Origin: DATBLQ01 sp036555325
GTDB lineage: Bacteria > Pseudomonadota > Alphaproteobacteria > Rhizobiales > Aestuariivirgaceae
DNA: 64,000 nt
Assembly: GCA_036555325.1 (NCBI GenBank)
Contig: DATBLQ010000052.1
Location: forward strand, 154,831-218,830
Direction of reading: 5' to 3'
Under the pieces are notes generated by a model, which saw only the letters and a program-made list of their open reading frames with translations, searched no databases and was not told where the DNA came from. Positions 17,173-25,754 of the stretch are shown one piece after another; the first letter of the stretch is position 1; each line of letters starts with the position of its first letter. A program made the translations under genes and the position numbers.

Positions 17173-18348
17173 CTAGACTTTGACCCACCGGCCATTCCCC
17201 TTGGACGATTTGACCGCGGCTTCAATGAAAGCCACGCCTTGCGCGCCGTCCTCGAGCCCCGGAAACTGGACCGCCTTGTCCCAACTCTTCTTGCCCTCTC
17301 GCTTCGCCTTGATGGCCCGCGCCACTTCCGCATAGATGTTGGCGAAGCCTTCAAGATAGCCTTCAGGATGCCCAGGCGGCACCCGCGTGACGCGCGCAGC
17401 CGCAGCACTCGACCCGGCACCCGCCCGCGTAATCAACTGCTTGGGTTTTCCGAACGGTGTGAACCAGAGATAGTTGGGATCAGCTTGTGTCCAGTCGAGC
17501 CCGCCTTTGGACCCGTAAACCCTAAGTCGCAATCCATTTTCATTCCCGGGAGCAACCTGGCTTGCCCACAACATGCCCCTCGCTCCACCCTTGAAGCGCA
17601 ACATGACATGGACGTTGTCGTCCACCTTGCGCCCCTTCACAAATGTTGAAAGATCGGCGCTGAGTGACTCAAGCGTGAGCCCCGATACGAAACAGGCAAG
17701 CTGATAGGCATGCGTGCCAATATCCCCGACACACCCCCCGATGCCGGTGAGTTTCGGATCCGTGCGCCAGCCTGCCTGCTTGTGCCCCTGGTCTTCGAGC
17801 TTGGTTGTCAGCCAGTCTTGCGGATATTCGGCCTGCACCACGCGTAGTTCGCCTAGTTCGCCTTCTTCGACCATCTCCTTCGCTTGGCGGATCATCGGAT
17901 AGCCGGAATAGTTATGTGTCAATGCGAAGATCACCCCCGACTTCTTTTGCAACGCCATCAGCGATTTTGCCTCCCGCGAGCTGTGCACGAGGGGTTTGTC
18001 GCAGATGACATGAATGCCTGCTTCCATGAACGCTTTCGAAACCGGATAGTGCAGATGATTGGGAGTGACGATCGAAACCGCCTCGATACCGTCTTTTCGC
18101 TTCGACTCCTTTTTTGCCATATCGCGATAATCGGAATAGATACGATCGGGCTCGAGCCCCAACTCCTCTCCCGACGCCTTGGCGCGTTGAGGATCGCTCG
18201 ACAGCGCTCCCGCAACGAACACATATTGATCGTCCATCCGCGCCGCGAGCCGGTGCACCGCCCCGATGAACGCGCCCTGCCCGCCCCCCACCATGCCGAG
18301 CCTGATGCGCCCGCCGTGAACGCTGTCGCTGCGCCCCTCGATTGTCAT
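17173..18348 (-). CDS. Gfo/Idh/MocA family NAD(P)-dependent oxidoreductase
   Basis: Sugar or inositol-type dehydrogenase of 391 residues. Rossmann motif LGMVGGGQGAFIGAVH at the N-terminus, SIVTPNHLHYPVSKAFMEAG and the family EKP-like motif as CDKPLVHSSREA, then GGCVGDIGTHAYQLACFVSG with catalytic Asp and His. The C-terminal part is the alpha/beta substrate domain. Start ATG 18348 follows GAGGGAGGA. In rhizobia such enzymes paired with TIM-barrel epimerases often act on 3-keto-sugars or inositols; here the pair sits in a xylose operon. Substrate unknown. Confidence 0.82.
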   Translation of the reverse strand: MTIEGRSDSVHGGRIRLGMVGGGQGAFIGAVHRLAARMDDQYVFVAGALSSDPQRAKASGEELGLEPDRIYSDYRDMAKKESKRKDGIEAVSIVTPNHLHYPVSKAFMEAGIHVICDKPLVHSSREAKSLMALQKKSGVIFALTHNYSGYPMIRQAKEMVEEGELGELRVVQAEYPQDWLTTKLEDQGHKQAGWRTDPKLTGIGGCVGDIGTHAYQLACFVSGLTLESLSADLSTFVKGRKVDDNVHVMLRFKGGARGMLWASQVAPGNENGLRLRVYGSKGGLDWTQADPNYLWFTPFGKPKQLITRAGAGSSAAAARVTRVPPGHPEGYLEGFANIYAEVARAIKAKREGKKSWDKAVQFPGLEDGAQGVAFIEAAVKSSKGNGRWVKV

Positions 18349-18362
18349 GGCTTCGTCCTCCC

Positions 18363-19418
18363 TCACAGTCCCAGCATTCTGTTGATCTGCTGCTGATTCA
18401 CCTTGCGTCCGGTGAAATCATCGAACGATCTTTCGGTAACGCGGATGATATGGTCAGCGATAAACGGTGCCCCCTCTTCCGCACCCTGTCCTGAATCTTT
18501 CAAGCAACACTCCCACTCAAGGACCGCCCAGCTGCCGTAATCGTAGGCGGCGAGCTTGGAGAATATTGCACCGAAGTCCACCTGCCCGTCGCCGAGGGAT
18601 CGAAAGCGAGCCGCCCGCTTAACCCACGGCTGATAGCCTGAATAGACACCCTGCCGGCCATCGGGATTGAATTCGGCGTCTTTCACATGGAAAGCCTTGA
18701 TGCGCTCGTGATAGATATCGATGAACGCAAGGTAATCAAGCTGCATCAGAAGAAAATGCGATGGATCGTAATTGATGCAGCAGCGCTTGTGGCCCTTGAG
18801 CTTGTCGAGAAACATCTCATAGGTGGCACCGTCGAACAGGTCTTCGCCGGGATGGATTTCGAAACAGACATCAACCCCCGCCTCGTCATAAGCGTCAAGG
18901 ATCGGTTTCCATCGCCTCGCCAGCTCGCCGAAGGCCGTATCGATGAACCCTTCCGGTCGCTGCGGCCAGGGATAAGTGAACGGCCACGCCAGCGCGCCGG
19001 AAAACGTGACATGCGAGCGAAGCCCCAGATTCTTCGATGCCTTCGCGCCGAACATCAACTGCTCACTTGCCCATTTTTGTCGCTCCTTCGGCTTTCCGTG
19101 CACTTGCGGCGGCGCAAAATTATCGAAGGCTTCATCATAGGCAGGGTGAACGGCAACGAGTTGTCCTTGCAGATGCGTCGATAGCTCGGTGATCTCTATG
19201 CCGTGTTTTTTCGCCGTCGCCTTGGCTTCATCGCAGTATGACTTGGATTCGGAAGCCTTCTTCAGATCGAATATTCGCCCATCCCAGCTCGGGATTTGCA
19301 CACCCTTGTAGCCGAGCGACGCCGCCCATTTGCAGATCGCATCGAGCGAATTGAACGGTGGCTGATCACCGGCGAACTGCGCCAGGAAAATCGCGGGTCC
19401 CTTGATGTTTTTGGCCAT
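18363..19418 (-). CDS. sugar phosphate isomerase/epimerase (TIM barrel)
   Basis: A 351-residue AP_endonuc_2-type protein, start MAKNIKGPAIFLAQFAGD after a GGGAGAG site. Candidate metal ligands: the Glu in DVCFEIHPGEDLFDG, Asp and His in NYDPSHFLLMQLDY, His in KAFHVKDAEF and Glu in WAVLEWECCLKDS. It differs clearly from its neighbour at 16311 (longer, different motifs). It lies between xylA and the Gfo/Idh gene, both close, so it is co-transcribed with them. Probably isomerises or epimerises the sugar acted on by the neighbouring dehydrogenase. Exact reaction unknown. Confidence 0.8.
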   Translation of the reverse strand: MAKNIKGPAIFLAQFAGDQPPFNSLDAICKWAASLGYKGVQIPSWDGRIFDLKKASESKSYCDEAKATAKKHGIEITELSTHLQGQLVAVHPAYDEAFDNFAPPQVHGKPKERQKWASEQLMFGAKASKNLGLRSHVTFSGALAWPFTYPWPQRPEGFIDTAFGELARRWKPILDAYDEAGVDVCFEIHPGEDLFDGATYEMFLDKLKGHKRCCINYDPSHFLLMQLDYLAFIDIYHERIKAFHVKDAEFNPDGRQGVYSGYQPWVKRAARFRSLGDGQVDFGAIFSKLAAYDYGSWAVLEWECCLKDSGQGAEEGAPFIADHIIRVTERSFDDFTGRKVNQQQINRMLGL

Positions 19419-19434
19419 ACTGTCTCTCCCAAGT

Positions 19435-20748
19435 CTACAGATAGGTGTTGATAATGCTCTCCAAATATTCCTGTTGCCCCGAGCGCGGCTTGGGATTGAC
19501 ACGGTTTTTTTCCACATGCGCCGCGATGTGCTCGAGATTCATCTCTCCCCCAAGCATTTTCTTCGCTCCTGGCCTAGTCCATCCGGCATATCTCTCCTCC
19601 ACCAGCTGGTCGAGCGCCTTGTCTTTGATCATCTCGCCGGCGATCAGGAAGGCGCGCGCGCAAGCATCCATGCTTCCCACATGAGCGTACAGCAGATCCT
19701 CGGGATCGATCGACTGCCGCCTGATCTTTGCATCGAAATTGAGCCCCCCGGTGGTAAAGCCCCCCGCCTTTATGATGTGGTGGAACACCAGAACCAGCTC
19801 TCTTACATCCATCGCGAACTGATCTGTGTCCCACCCCAGAAGTTCATCCCCCCGGTTGATGTCGATTGAGCCGAAAATGCCAAGCGCGTTGGCAAGTGCT
19901 ATTTCATGCGCGAAGCTATGGCCCGCCAGGATCGCGTGGTTCTGCTCGATGTTGACCTTGATCTCGCTTTCCAGCCCGTGCGCTTTGAGAAAACCAAAAA
20001 CGGTCGCAACGTCGTAGTCATATTGGTGCTTCGTCGGTTCTTTCGGTTTTGGCTCGATATAGAGCCCTCCCTTGAAGCCGATCCGGTGTTTGTAGTCGAC
20101 GACCAGGTTTAGGAAACGTCCGAGTTGCTGCAGTTCCCGTTGCATGTCCGTGTTTAGCAGCGTCTCGTATCCCTCGCGCCCGCCCCACAGCACATAGCCT
20201 TCCCCTTTAAGCGATTTCGTCACGTCCATCGCGTTTTTCACCTGCGCCGCGGCATAGGCGAATACATCCGGATCGGGATTTGTGGCAGCTCCTGCCATGT
20301 AGCGCCGGTTGGAGAAAAGATTTGCCGTTCCCCATAGGAGCTTTACTCCGCTCGCCTGCATCTTCTTCTCGAGTAGCTTGGCGATCTCCCAGACATTGCG
20401 ATTTGATTCATCAAGCGTCTCGCCTTCGGGTGCAATATCACGATCGTGAAACGTGAAGTACGGCACGCCCAGAAGCTCGAACATCTCGAAGGCGACATGG
20501 GCTTTCTCTCTGGCATTTGCCATCTGATCCCCCAACTTATGCCAGGGTCGAAGGAATGTTTCCCCTCCGAAGGGATCCGTGCCCGGCCAGCAGAAGGAGT
20601 GCCAATAGCACACCGCAAAACGAAGCTGCTCTTCAAGCGTCTTACTCAGAACTTTTTTCTTGCGGTCGTACCATTTGAAAGCGAGCCCGTTCCGGCTCTT
20701 TGGTCCTTCGTAGGGGATTGGTTCCCGCGACCGAAAAAACCTACCCAT
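19435..20748 (-). CDS. xylA: xylose isomerase
   Basis: Converts D-xylose to D-xylulose (class II, 437 residues). Recognised from VCYWHSFCWPGTDPFGG (with catalytic His in the preceding region's usual position), FTFHDRDIAPEG (catalytic His and Asp), VLWGGREGYETLLNTD, LYIEPKPKEPTKHQYDYD (metal Glu), IEQNHAILAGHSFAHE, GSIDINRGDELLGWDTDQF and GGLNFDAKIRRQS. The ATG at 20748 overlaps the xylB stop by 8 bp. The longer open frame up to 20829 lies inside xylB and is discarded. Functions with XylB to feed D-xylulose 5-phosphate into the pentose phosphate pathway. Confidence 0.95.
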   Translation of the reverse strand: MGRFFRSREPIPYEGPKSRNGLAFKWYDRKKKVLSKTLEEQLRFAVCYWHSFCWPGTDPFGGETFLRPWHKLGDQMANAREKAHVAFEMFELLGVPYFTFHDRDIAPEGETLDESNRNVWEIAKLLEKKMQASGVKLLWGTANLFSNRRYMAGAATNPDPDVFAYAAAQVKNAMDVTKSLKGEGYVLWGGREGYETLLNTDMQRELQQLGRFLNLVVDYKHRIGFKGGLYIEPKPKEPTKHQYDYDVATVFGFLKAHGLESEIKVNIEQNHAILAGHSFAHEIALANALGIFGSIDINRGDELLGWDTDQFAMDVRELVLVFHHIIKAGGFTTGGLNFDAKIRRQSIDPEDLLYAHVGSMDACARAFLIAGEMIKDKALDQLVEERYAGWTRPGAKKMLGGEMNLEHIAAHVEKNRVNPKPRSGQQEYLESIINTYL

Positions 20749-22207
20749 GGCGTATGATACCTTTCGTTGCTGGATAGAGCTTCCCGTAAGTTTCATAGGA
20801 CGCCTCATAAAGGGCGCGCATGCGTTCATCGGGATTGATGAATTGAGACATTTTGGGCCGAGTCAGGATCGCGGCTGCCTCTCTGCCACTCGCAACGAGT
20901 CCAAGCCGCGCTGCGCCGAACGCGGCTCCATAGTCGCCCGCAACCGGAACATCGAGCGGAATGCCGAGCACCGTGGCGATGATCTTGAGCCACAGTTTCG
21001 ACTTCGATCCCCCGCCCACCGCCGTTGCTCGCTCGACTTTCGTTCCGGCTTTCTTGAGGGCCTCAAGACAGTCGCGGAAGCCGAAGGCTACGCCATCGAG
21101 CACCGCGTGCGTAAGCACCTTCCGGTCGGTTTCATGACCGAGCCCGCACAAGACCGCTCGCGCCTTTGCATCGTTGACGGGTGTGCGTTCTCCCGAAAGA
21201 TAGGGCAGAAACAATAGTGGTGCCGGTCCCTTTGGCCGTTCGCCCAAAGCCTTCGTCAGGCGGGGAGCGGGTTCGCCCATCACCCGTGACAGCCATTCTA
21301 GGCTTGCGGTTGCCGAGAGCATCACCCCCATTTGATGCCAGGTCTTGGGAATGGCGTGACAAAAAGCATGCACCGCGTTTGCCGTGTTGGGCGAAAACCG
21401 TTCATTCGATACGAACAGAACACCCGATGTTCCAAGCGATACGAAACTTCCCCCCGGCTTGACTGCCCCGATGCCGCAAGCTGCCGCCGCATTGTCGCCT
21501 GCCCCGCCGGCAATCACCGGTCTTCGCGCCAGGCCCCACTTTTTCTGCAAGCTTTGCGACAGTTGGCCGGTTGCTTCCGTTCCCTCGAAAAGTTTCGGCA
21601 TGTGCTCTTCGCTCAGCGAAGTGGCTGCCAGAAGCTCCTGCGACCACCGCCGTTGCCCGACATTCATCCACAGCGTGCCCGAGGCATCCGACATGTCGCT
21701 GGCATGGTCGCCGCTGAGCTTCAGCCGTACGTAATCCTTTGGCAGCAGCACTTTCGCGAGTCTGCTGAACACTTGAGGCTCATGCTTTTTCACCCATAGA
21801 AGCTTGGGCGCAGTAAAGCCCGGCATCGCGATGTTGCCGGCGATTTCGCGAAGTCTTGGTTCTAGCTGCTCAAGTTCAAGGCATTCTTTGTCCGCCCGGC
21901 CGTCGTTCCACAAGATGGCGGGTCTGATCGGCTGGTCGGACGGGTCGAGCAGCGTCGCTCCATGCATCTGCCCTGAAAGCCCGATTGCGCCGATAGCACC
22001 AAAATGTTTTGGCCTTTGCTTTTTGATCGCTTGTATTGCTGCGACAGTCGCCTTCCACCAATCCTCCGGCGCCTGTTCCGACCACCCTTCCCGCGGTCGC
22101 GACAGCTTGAGAGGAGAGGATGCGCTGGCGAGTACCCTTTGGTTTTCATCGATCAACACCACCTTGACCGACGATGTCCCCACATCGATGCCAAGACACG
22201 TGCTCAC
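20741..22207 (-). CDS. xylB: xylulokinase
   Basis: Phosphorylates D-xylulose to D-xylulose 5-phosphate; FGGY kinase of 488 residues. N-terminal ATP-fold motif CLGIDVGTSSVKVVLID, then GAIGLSGQMHGATLLD and ILWNDGRADKEC, typical for XylB, GGAGDNAAAACGIGAVKPG, and the C-terminal FGGY-type ATAVGGGSKSKLWLKIIATVLG. The start is a GTG at 22207. First gene of the minus-strand operon xylB-xylA-epimerase-dehydrogenase-epimerase-DUF1993. No xylose transporter or xylR-type regulator is adjacent, so uptake and control must be encoded elsewhere. Confidence 0.93.
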   Translation of the reverse strand: MSTCLGIDVGTSSVKVVLIDENQRVLASASSPLKLSRPREGWSEQAPEDWWKATVAAIQAIKKQRPKHFGAIGAIGLSGQMHGATLLDPSDQPIRPAILWNDGRADKECLELEQLEPRLREIAGNIAMPGFTAPKLLWVKKHEPQVFSRLAKVLLPKDYVRLKLSGDHASDMSDASGTLWMNVGQRRWSQELLAATSLSEEHMPKLFEGTEATGQLSQSLQKKWGLARRPVIAGGAGDNAAAACGIGAVKPGGSFVSLGTSGVLFVSNERFSPNTANAVHAFCHAIPKTWHQMGVMLSATASLEWLSRVMGEPAPRLTKALGERPKGPAPLLFLPYLSGERTPVNDAKARAVLCGLGHETDRKVLTHAVLDGVAFGFRDCLEALKKAGTKVERATAVGGGSKSKLWLKIIATVLGIPLDVPVAGDYGAAFGAARLGLVASGREAAAILTRPKMSQFINPDERMRALYEASYETYGKLYPATKGIIRHG

Positions 22208-22482
22208 GGCAGCCTATGCACTCCACACATCCAAGGATGTTCGGTACTCACGAAATGGCAAGCCCGAGCCCAAGTTTGTTGAACGATGCAAGCCCGAAGA
22301 GCTCGGAGCCCCCGATGCTTGCACGAGTTCCATGACATGTGCAACTACTGCCCTTGCCGCCTTCGTCACTCGCGGGCTTGACCCCGTATCAAGCACCTCC
22401 ATGACGGGCTGGAGCCGTTACTTTATCTTGGCCTGAGCAATCCTGTATAAGGTGCCTTCGTCCCGCTTTGAGGAGCTTGCGC
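22208..22482. other. 275-bp divergent intergenic region, possibly holding a degraded interspersed repeat
   Basis: Separates xylB (minus) from the ABC exporter (plus), so promoters for both should lie here, though none is clear. The part around 22340-22435 (CCGCCTTCGTCACTCGCGGG, CTTGACCCCGTATCAAGCAC) resembles the GC-rich palindromic elements scattered between alphaproteobacterial genes; its minus-strand translation gives the 'VLDTGSSPRVTKAAR' string that such repeats often produce. I see no second copy in this window, so this rests on recognition only. Confidence 0.3.
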
Positions 22483-24348
22483 GTGCTATCGTCCCTTTTT
22501 CATTGGCTGGAAACGCGGCGGGCACCCTTTCCTCGCCAACAGCCCTCGATGCCTCCCTCCTCCCTCTTGGGATTTATCTTTCATTACTCGCGGCCCTTCT
22601 GGCCCTTGTTGCTGGCTAGCTCGCTTCTTTCAACTGCAGTTGCTCTTATCGAGGTGTCGCTGTTTGGTTTTGTCGGCAAGCTGGTCGACTGGCTCAGCGC
22701 CGCCGACCGGGAAAACTTCTGGCAAATGCATTCCCATCGGCTGATTGGCCTGGCTATTCTGATTCTCGTCGTCCTGCCTCTTCTCAAGCTGCTGTACGAG
22801 TCGGTCGTCCACACCGGACTTCTCGGCAACTTTGCCATGCGGACTCGCTGGCAGGCCCACCGTTACGTGCTCCGCCAGAGTCTCGAATTCTTCCAGAACG
22901 ATTTCGCCGGCCGGGTGGCAACCAAGGTGATGCAGACAGCACTTGGCGTTCGCGACACGATCATGACCGCGACCGAGGTGCTGCTCTATGTTGCCATCTA
23001 TTTCACCGGCGCCCTTTTCCTGTTCGCCTCGAGCGATCTTCGCTTGACCGCGCCGTTGCTCGTTTGGCTCGCCTCCTATGTTGCCGCTTTGTACTACTTC
23101 GTTCCCCGCCTCAAGAAACTATCCAAAGAGCAGGCCGATGCTCGCTCCATCGTTACCGGTCGAATTGTCGACAGCTACACGAACATAGCGACGGTAAAGA
23201 TGTTTGCTCACGCAGACCGCGAAGACTTTTATGCCCGCGAGGGCATGGAATGGTTTCTCGATCGGGTCTACAGGCAGATGCGACTCGTTACCGCTCTCAC
23301 CATCCTGCTCAACACCTTGAACAGCCTTCTGCTATTTTCGGTTTCTGCATTGTCAATCTGGCTGTGGTACGTGGGCGCTGTAACGCCAGGCGCGATCGCC
23401 TTCGCCATCGGCCTTATTCTGCGGATGCAGGGCATGGCCCACTGGATCCTTTGGGAGGTTTCAAGCCTTTTTGAGAATATCGGAATCGTTCAAGACGGCA
23501 TCGAAACCGTTGCTCGCGTGCGCGATGTTGTCGACCGTGCGGACGCCAAGCCTCTCAAGGTGGTGAGTGGCGATATTCGTTACGAGAACATCTGTTTCAA
23601 CTATGGCAAGCACAGGCTTGAAGATGGTCGCGGCGTGCTGGACCGTCTCTCCCTTCGCATCAGGCCAGGTGAAAAAGTAGGCATCGTCGGCCGATCCGGT
23701 GCCGGCAAATCAACGCTGGTTAGCTTGCTCATGCGCTTCTTCGATCTCGATGATGGCCGCATAGTGATCGACGGCCAGGATATCTCCCTTGTCACCCAGG
23801 AGAGTCTCCGCGCGCAAATCGGCATGGTGACGCAAGACACCTCGCTCCTGCATCGATCGGTCCTCGACAACATACGCTACGGAAAGCCCGAGGCGGGCTT
23901 TGAGGAAATCGTTGCAGCGGCAAAGAGAGCCCATGCCCATGACTTTATTGTCGGGCTGGAGGACTTGAACGGGCGCCGCGGCTATGATGCCCAGGTCGGC
24001 GAACGTGGCGTGAAGCTCTCAGGGGGCCAGCGCCAGCGTGTGGCAATCGCGCGCGTGCTGTTGAAGAATGCGCCCATTCTTGTACTCGACGAGGCGACAA
24101 GCGCACTTGATTCGGAAGTTGAGTCCGCAATCCAGGAAAGCCTCTACGATCTTATGGAAGGCAAGACGGTGATCGCCATTGCTCATCGGCTTTCGACCAT
24201 CGCCGCAATGGACCGCCTGGTCGTGATGGACGAAGGCCGTATTATTGAGGAAGGCACCCATCACGAGCTTCTACGTCGGGGAGGGCTTTATGCCGAATTG
24301 TGGACACGTCAGTCGGGCGGTTTCATCGCCCGCGAGGCGGCGGAATAG
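22483..24348 (+). CDS. ABC transporter ATP-binding protein/permease (MsbA/HMT1-type exporter)
   Basis: Half-size ABC exporter of 621 residues that works as a homodimer or with a partner. The N-terminal membrane domain (about 30-330) shows six hydrophobic segments including PFWPLLLASSLLSTAVALIEV and LLYVAIYFTGALFLFASSDL. The C-terminal NBD has Walker A GRSGAGKSTLVSLLMRF, Q-loop GMVTQDTSLLHRS, signature LSGGQRQRVAIARVLL, Walker B ILVLDEATSALD and H-loop AIAHRLSTI, all canonical. A GTG at 22483 preceded by GAGGAG is the best start; a TTG five codons earlier is inside that binding site. Substrate (lipid, peptide or metal conjugate) cannot be assigned. Confidence 0.85.
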   Translation: MLSSLFHWLETRRAPFPRQQPSMPPSSLLGFIFHYSRPFWPLLLASSLLSTAVALIEVSLFGFVGKLVDWLSAADRENFWQMHSHRLIGLAILILVVLPLLKLLYESVVHTGLLGNFAMRTRWQAHRYVLRQSLEFFQNDFAGRVATKVMQTALGVRDTIMTATEVLLYVAIYFTGALFLFASSDLRLTAPLLVWLASYVAALYYFVPRLKKLSKEQADARSIVTGRIVDSYTNIATVKMFAHADREDFYAREGMEWFLDRVYRQMRLVTALTILLNTLNSLLLFSVSALSIWLWYVGAVTPGAIAFAIGLILRMQGMAHWILWEVSSLFENIGIVQDGIETVARVRDVVDRADAKPLKVVSGDIRYENICFNYGKHRLEDGRGVLDRLSLRIRPGEKVGIVGRSGAGKSTLVSLLMRFFDLDDGRIVIDGQDISLVTQESLRAQIGMVTQDTSLLHRSVLDNIRYGKPEAGFEEIVAAAKRAHAHDFIVGLEDLNGRRGYDAQVGERGVKLSGGQRQRVAIARVLLKNAPILVLDEATSALDSEVESAIQESLYDLMEGKTVIAIAHRLSTIAAMDRLVVMDEGRIIEEGTHHELLRRGGLYAELWTRQSGGFIAREAAE

Positions 24349-24351
24349 TCC

Positions 24352-25749
24352 TCAAGCCATCGACATCACCCGCCGCGGCGATAGGATGAAAGGCGGCAGA
24401 TACGCCGGTATGTTGCTGAACGGCAGCACCTCCGATTTGAGCCTGATGCCAAGGGCTTCCTGCATGAAATTTCGCCGCCGTTCGATTCGGCTCCACGCTT
24501 CCGGATAGCGGCTTGCCAACTCATCTCGAAGCCTCTTATCCGCCAGCGCGATCCCATCTTCGACATTACTTGTGAAATAGCTGGTACCGGTAGCTGGAAT
24601 GATATCGAGCTGCAACGCCATCCCTGCTTTCAGCCTAATCATGCTGTCTTTGAAGATCGGCGAATGAACCCACTCATCGAGATGAATGAGATGCCCCGGA
24701 TTGAGTCCGACGCCAAAAAACCGATCGCCGACATACTGGTGGACAGCTTCGAATACCTCCCCTCCCGTCACATTAAGCCCGACAGTCTCGTACCAAGCCA
24801 CAACCGCACGAAAATAAGGTGACACGAGCTTTTCCACATAATCGCGGATTTGGTCTGGTAGCTCCGATTGATCTTCGACAAGGAATCCGGCTCTGCAGTT
24901 GAGCGCGCCGGCAATTCCAAAGGCCACCGTGAAAGGTTCGCCGCGCTTCAGTTTCCTCATCGAAGGGCTGGGCAGTCCATACCGCGCCCGGTTTCCTCCG
25001 GACAACATCAAATGTACCGACCATGGCAGCCCATTGAGCTTCATGAGCTGCACTGCTTGATATTCACTCATTCCTGGTTTCGCTCCGAACAGCACCCGTC
25101 GTACCGAGTTCGAGGCAATCGTTGCCGCATATTCGAACATCGCGAGCTGGTCGGCTTCGTTGATCGCGCGCAGCCCATCGTCCGGATTCATCAACAGATC
25201 GATCGCATTGACGACCGTGCCACGCTCTCCGGCGATGCCTTTCAGCGCATCGACCAGGAACGCCGGCACCTCGAACCAGTCCGGGTCGGTCCTGCCATGT
25301 CCAATGTCGAATCCCTTCCAGCCGGCCGTGCCGATAGCCATCGACTCGTTAAGCCCCGCCTCTCTCAACAACTCCGCAAACGGGCGAAGCTGATCGCGCG
25401 GTTGCCCCATCAGGCTTAGAGGCTGATAGAGAACACGCTCGAAGCTGCCCTTTGCCAGTGCCGCATAGCCCCAGCCCTCATTGCCCAGCAACAAATGCGG
25501 CGTCCCGTTCTGCGCGATAACGAGAAGCGCTTCTTCGAAACGAGGATCATGGCCACTGACATAGGCGATGTTGGCAGAATGCTCCCGGTCGCCGTAGACC
25601 ACCAGTGCATCGAGCCCCCGCTTCGCCATGAGCGTCCGGACCCGCTCAAGCCGTGCTTCGTAGATAGCAACGGTCAATGCCGGCTCGGTTGTCGGCTCAC
25701 CAAAATCCGGCAACGTCACTTCGACGAGCCGCGGCCATCTGCCCTGCAT
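24352..25749 (-). CDS. M24 (pita-bread fold) peptidase-like protein lacking most metal ligands
   Basis: A 465-residue protein with a creatinase/prolidase-like N-terminal domain (RLERVRTLMAKRGLDALVVY, IAYVSGHDPRFEEALLVI) and an M24 catalytic domain. In active M24 metallopeptidases five ligands D-D-H-E-E are needed. Here the two Asp positions fall in VAFGIAGALNCRAGFLV (about 275-291), with no Asp. His is kept in NPGHLIHLDEW (H353), the fourth ligand is Asp in LQLDIIPA (D382) and the last Glu is kept in VEDGIALAD (E397). It is thus probably not a metallopeptidase; a metal-free creatinase-like hydrolase or a binding role is possible. It follows the FAH gene immediately, as the last gene of the L-fucose array. 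The longer frame up to 26013 overlaps that gene and is rejected. Confidence 0.78.
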   Translation of the reverse strand: MQGRWPRLVEVTLPDFGEPTTEPALTVAIYEARLERVRTLMAKRGLDALVVYGDREHSANIAYVSGHDPRFEEALLVIAQNGTPHLLLGNEGWGYAALAKGSFERVLYQPLSLMGQPRDQLRPFAELLREAGLNESMAIGTAGWKGFDIGHGRTDPDWFEVPAFLVDALKGIAGERGTVVNAIDLLMNPDDGLRAINEADQLAMFEYAATIASNSVRRVLFGAKPGMSEYQAVQLMKLNGLPWSVHLMLSGGNRARYGLPSPSMRKLKRGEPFTVAFGIAGALNCRAGFLVEDQSELPDQIRDYVEKLVSPYFRAVVAWYETVGLNVTGGEVFEAVHQYVGDRFFGVGLNPGHLIHLDEWVHSPIFKDSMIRLKAGMALQLDIIPATGTSYFTSNVEDGIALADKRLRDELASRYPEAWSRIERRRNFMQEALGIRLKSEVLPFSNIPAYLPPFILSPRRVMSMA

Positions 25750-25754
25750 GGCCG

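Noticed and set aside
16311..17420. long version (369 codons) of the epimerase gene starting at 17420
   Set aside because: The first 87 codons are Arg/Ser-rich, lie within the coding end of the Gfo/Idh gene, and precede a natural family N-terminus.
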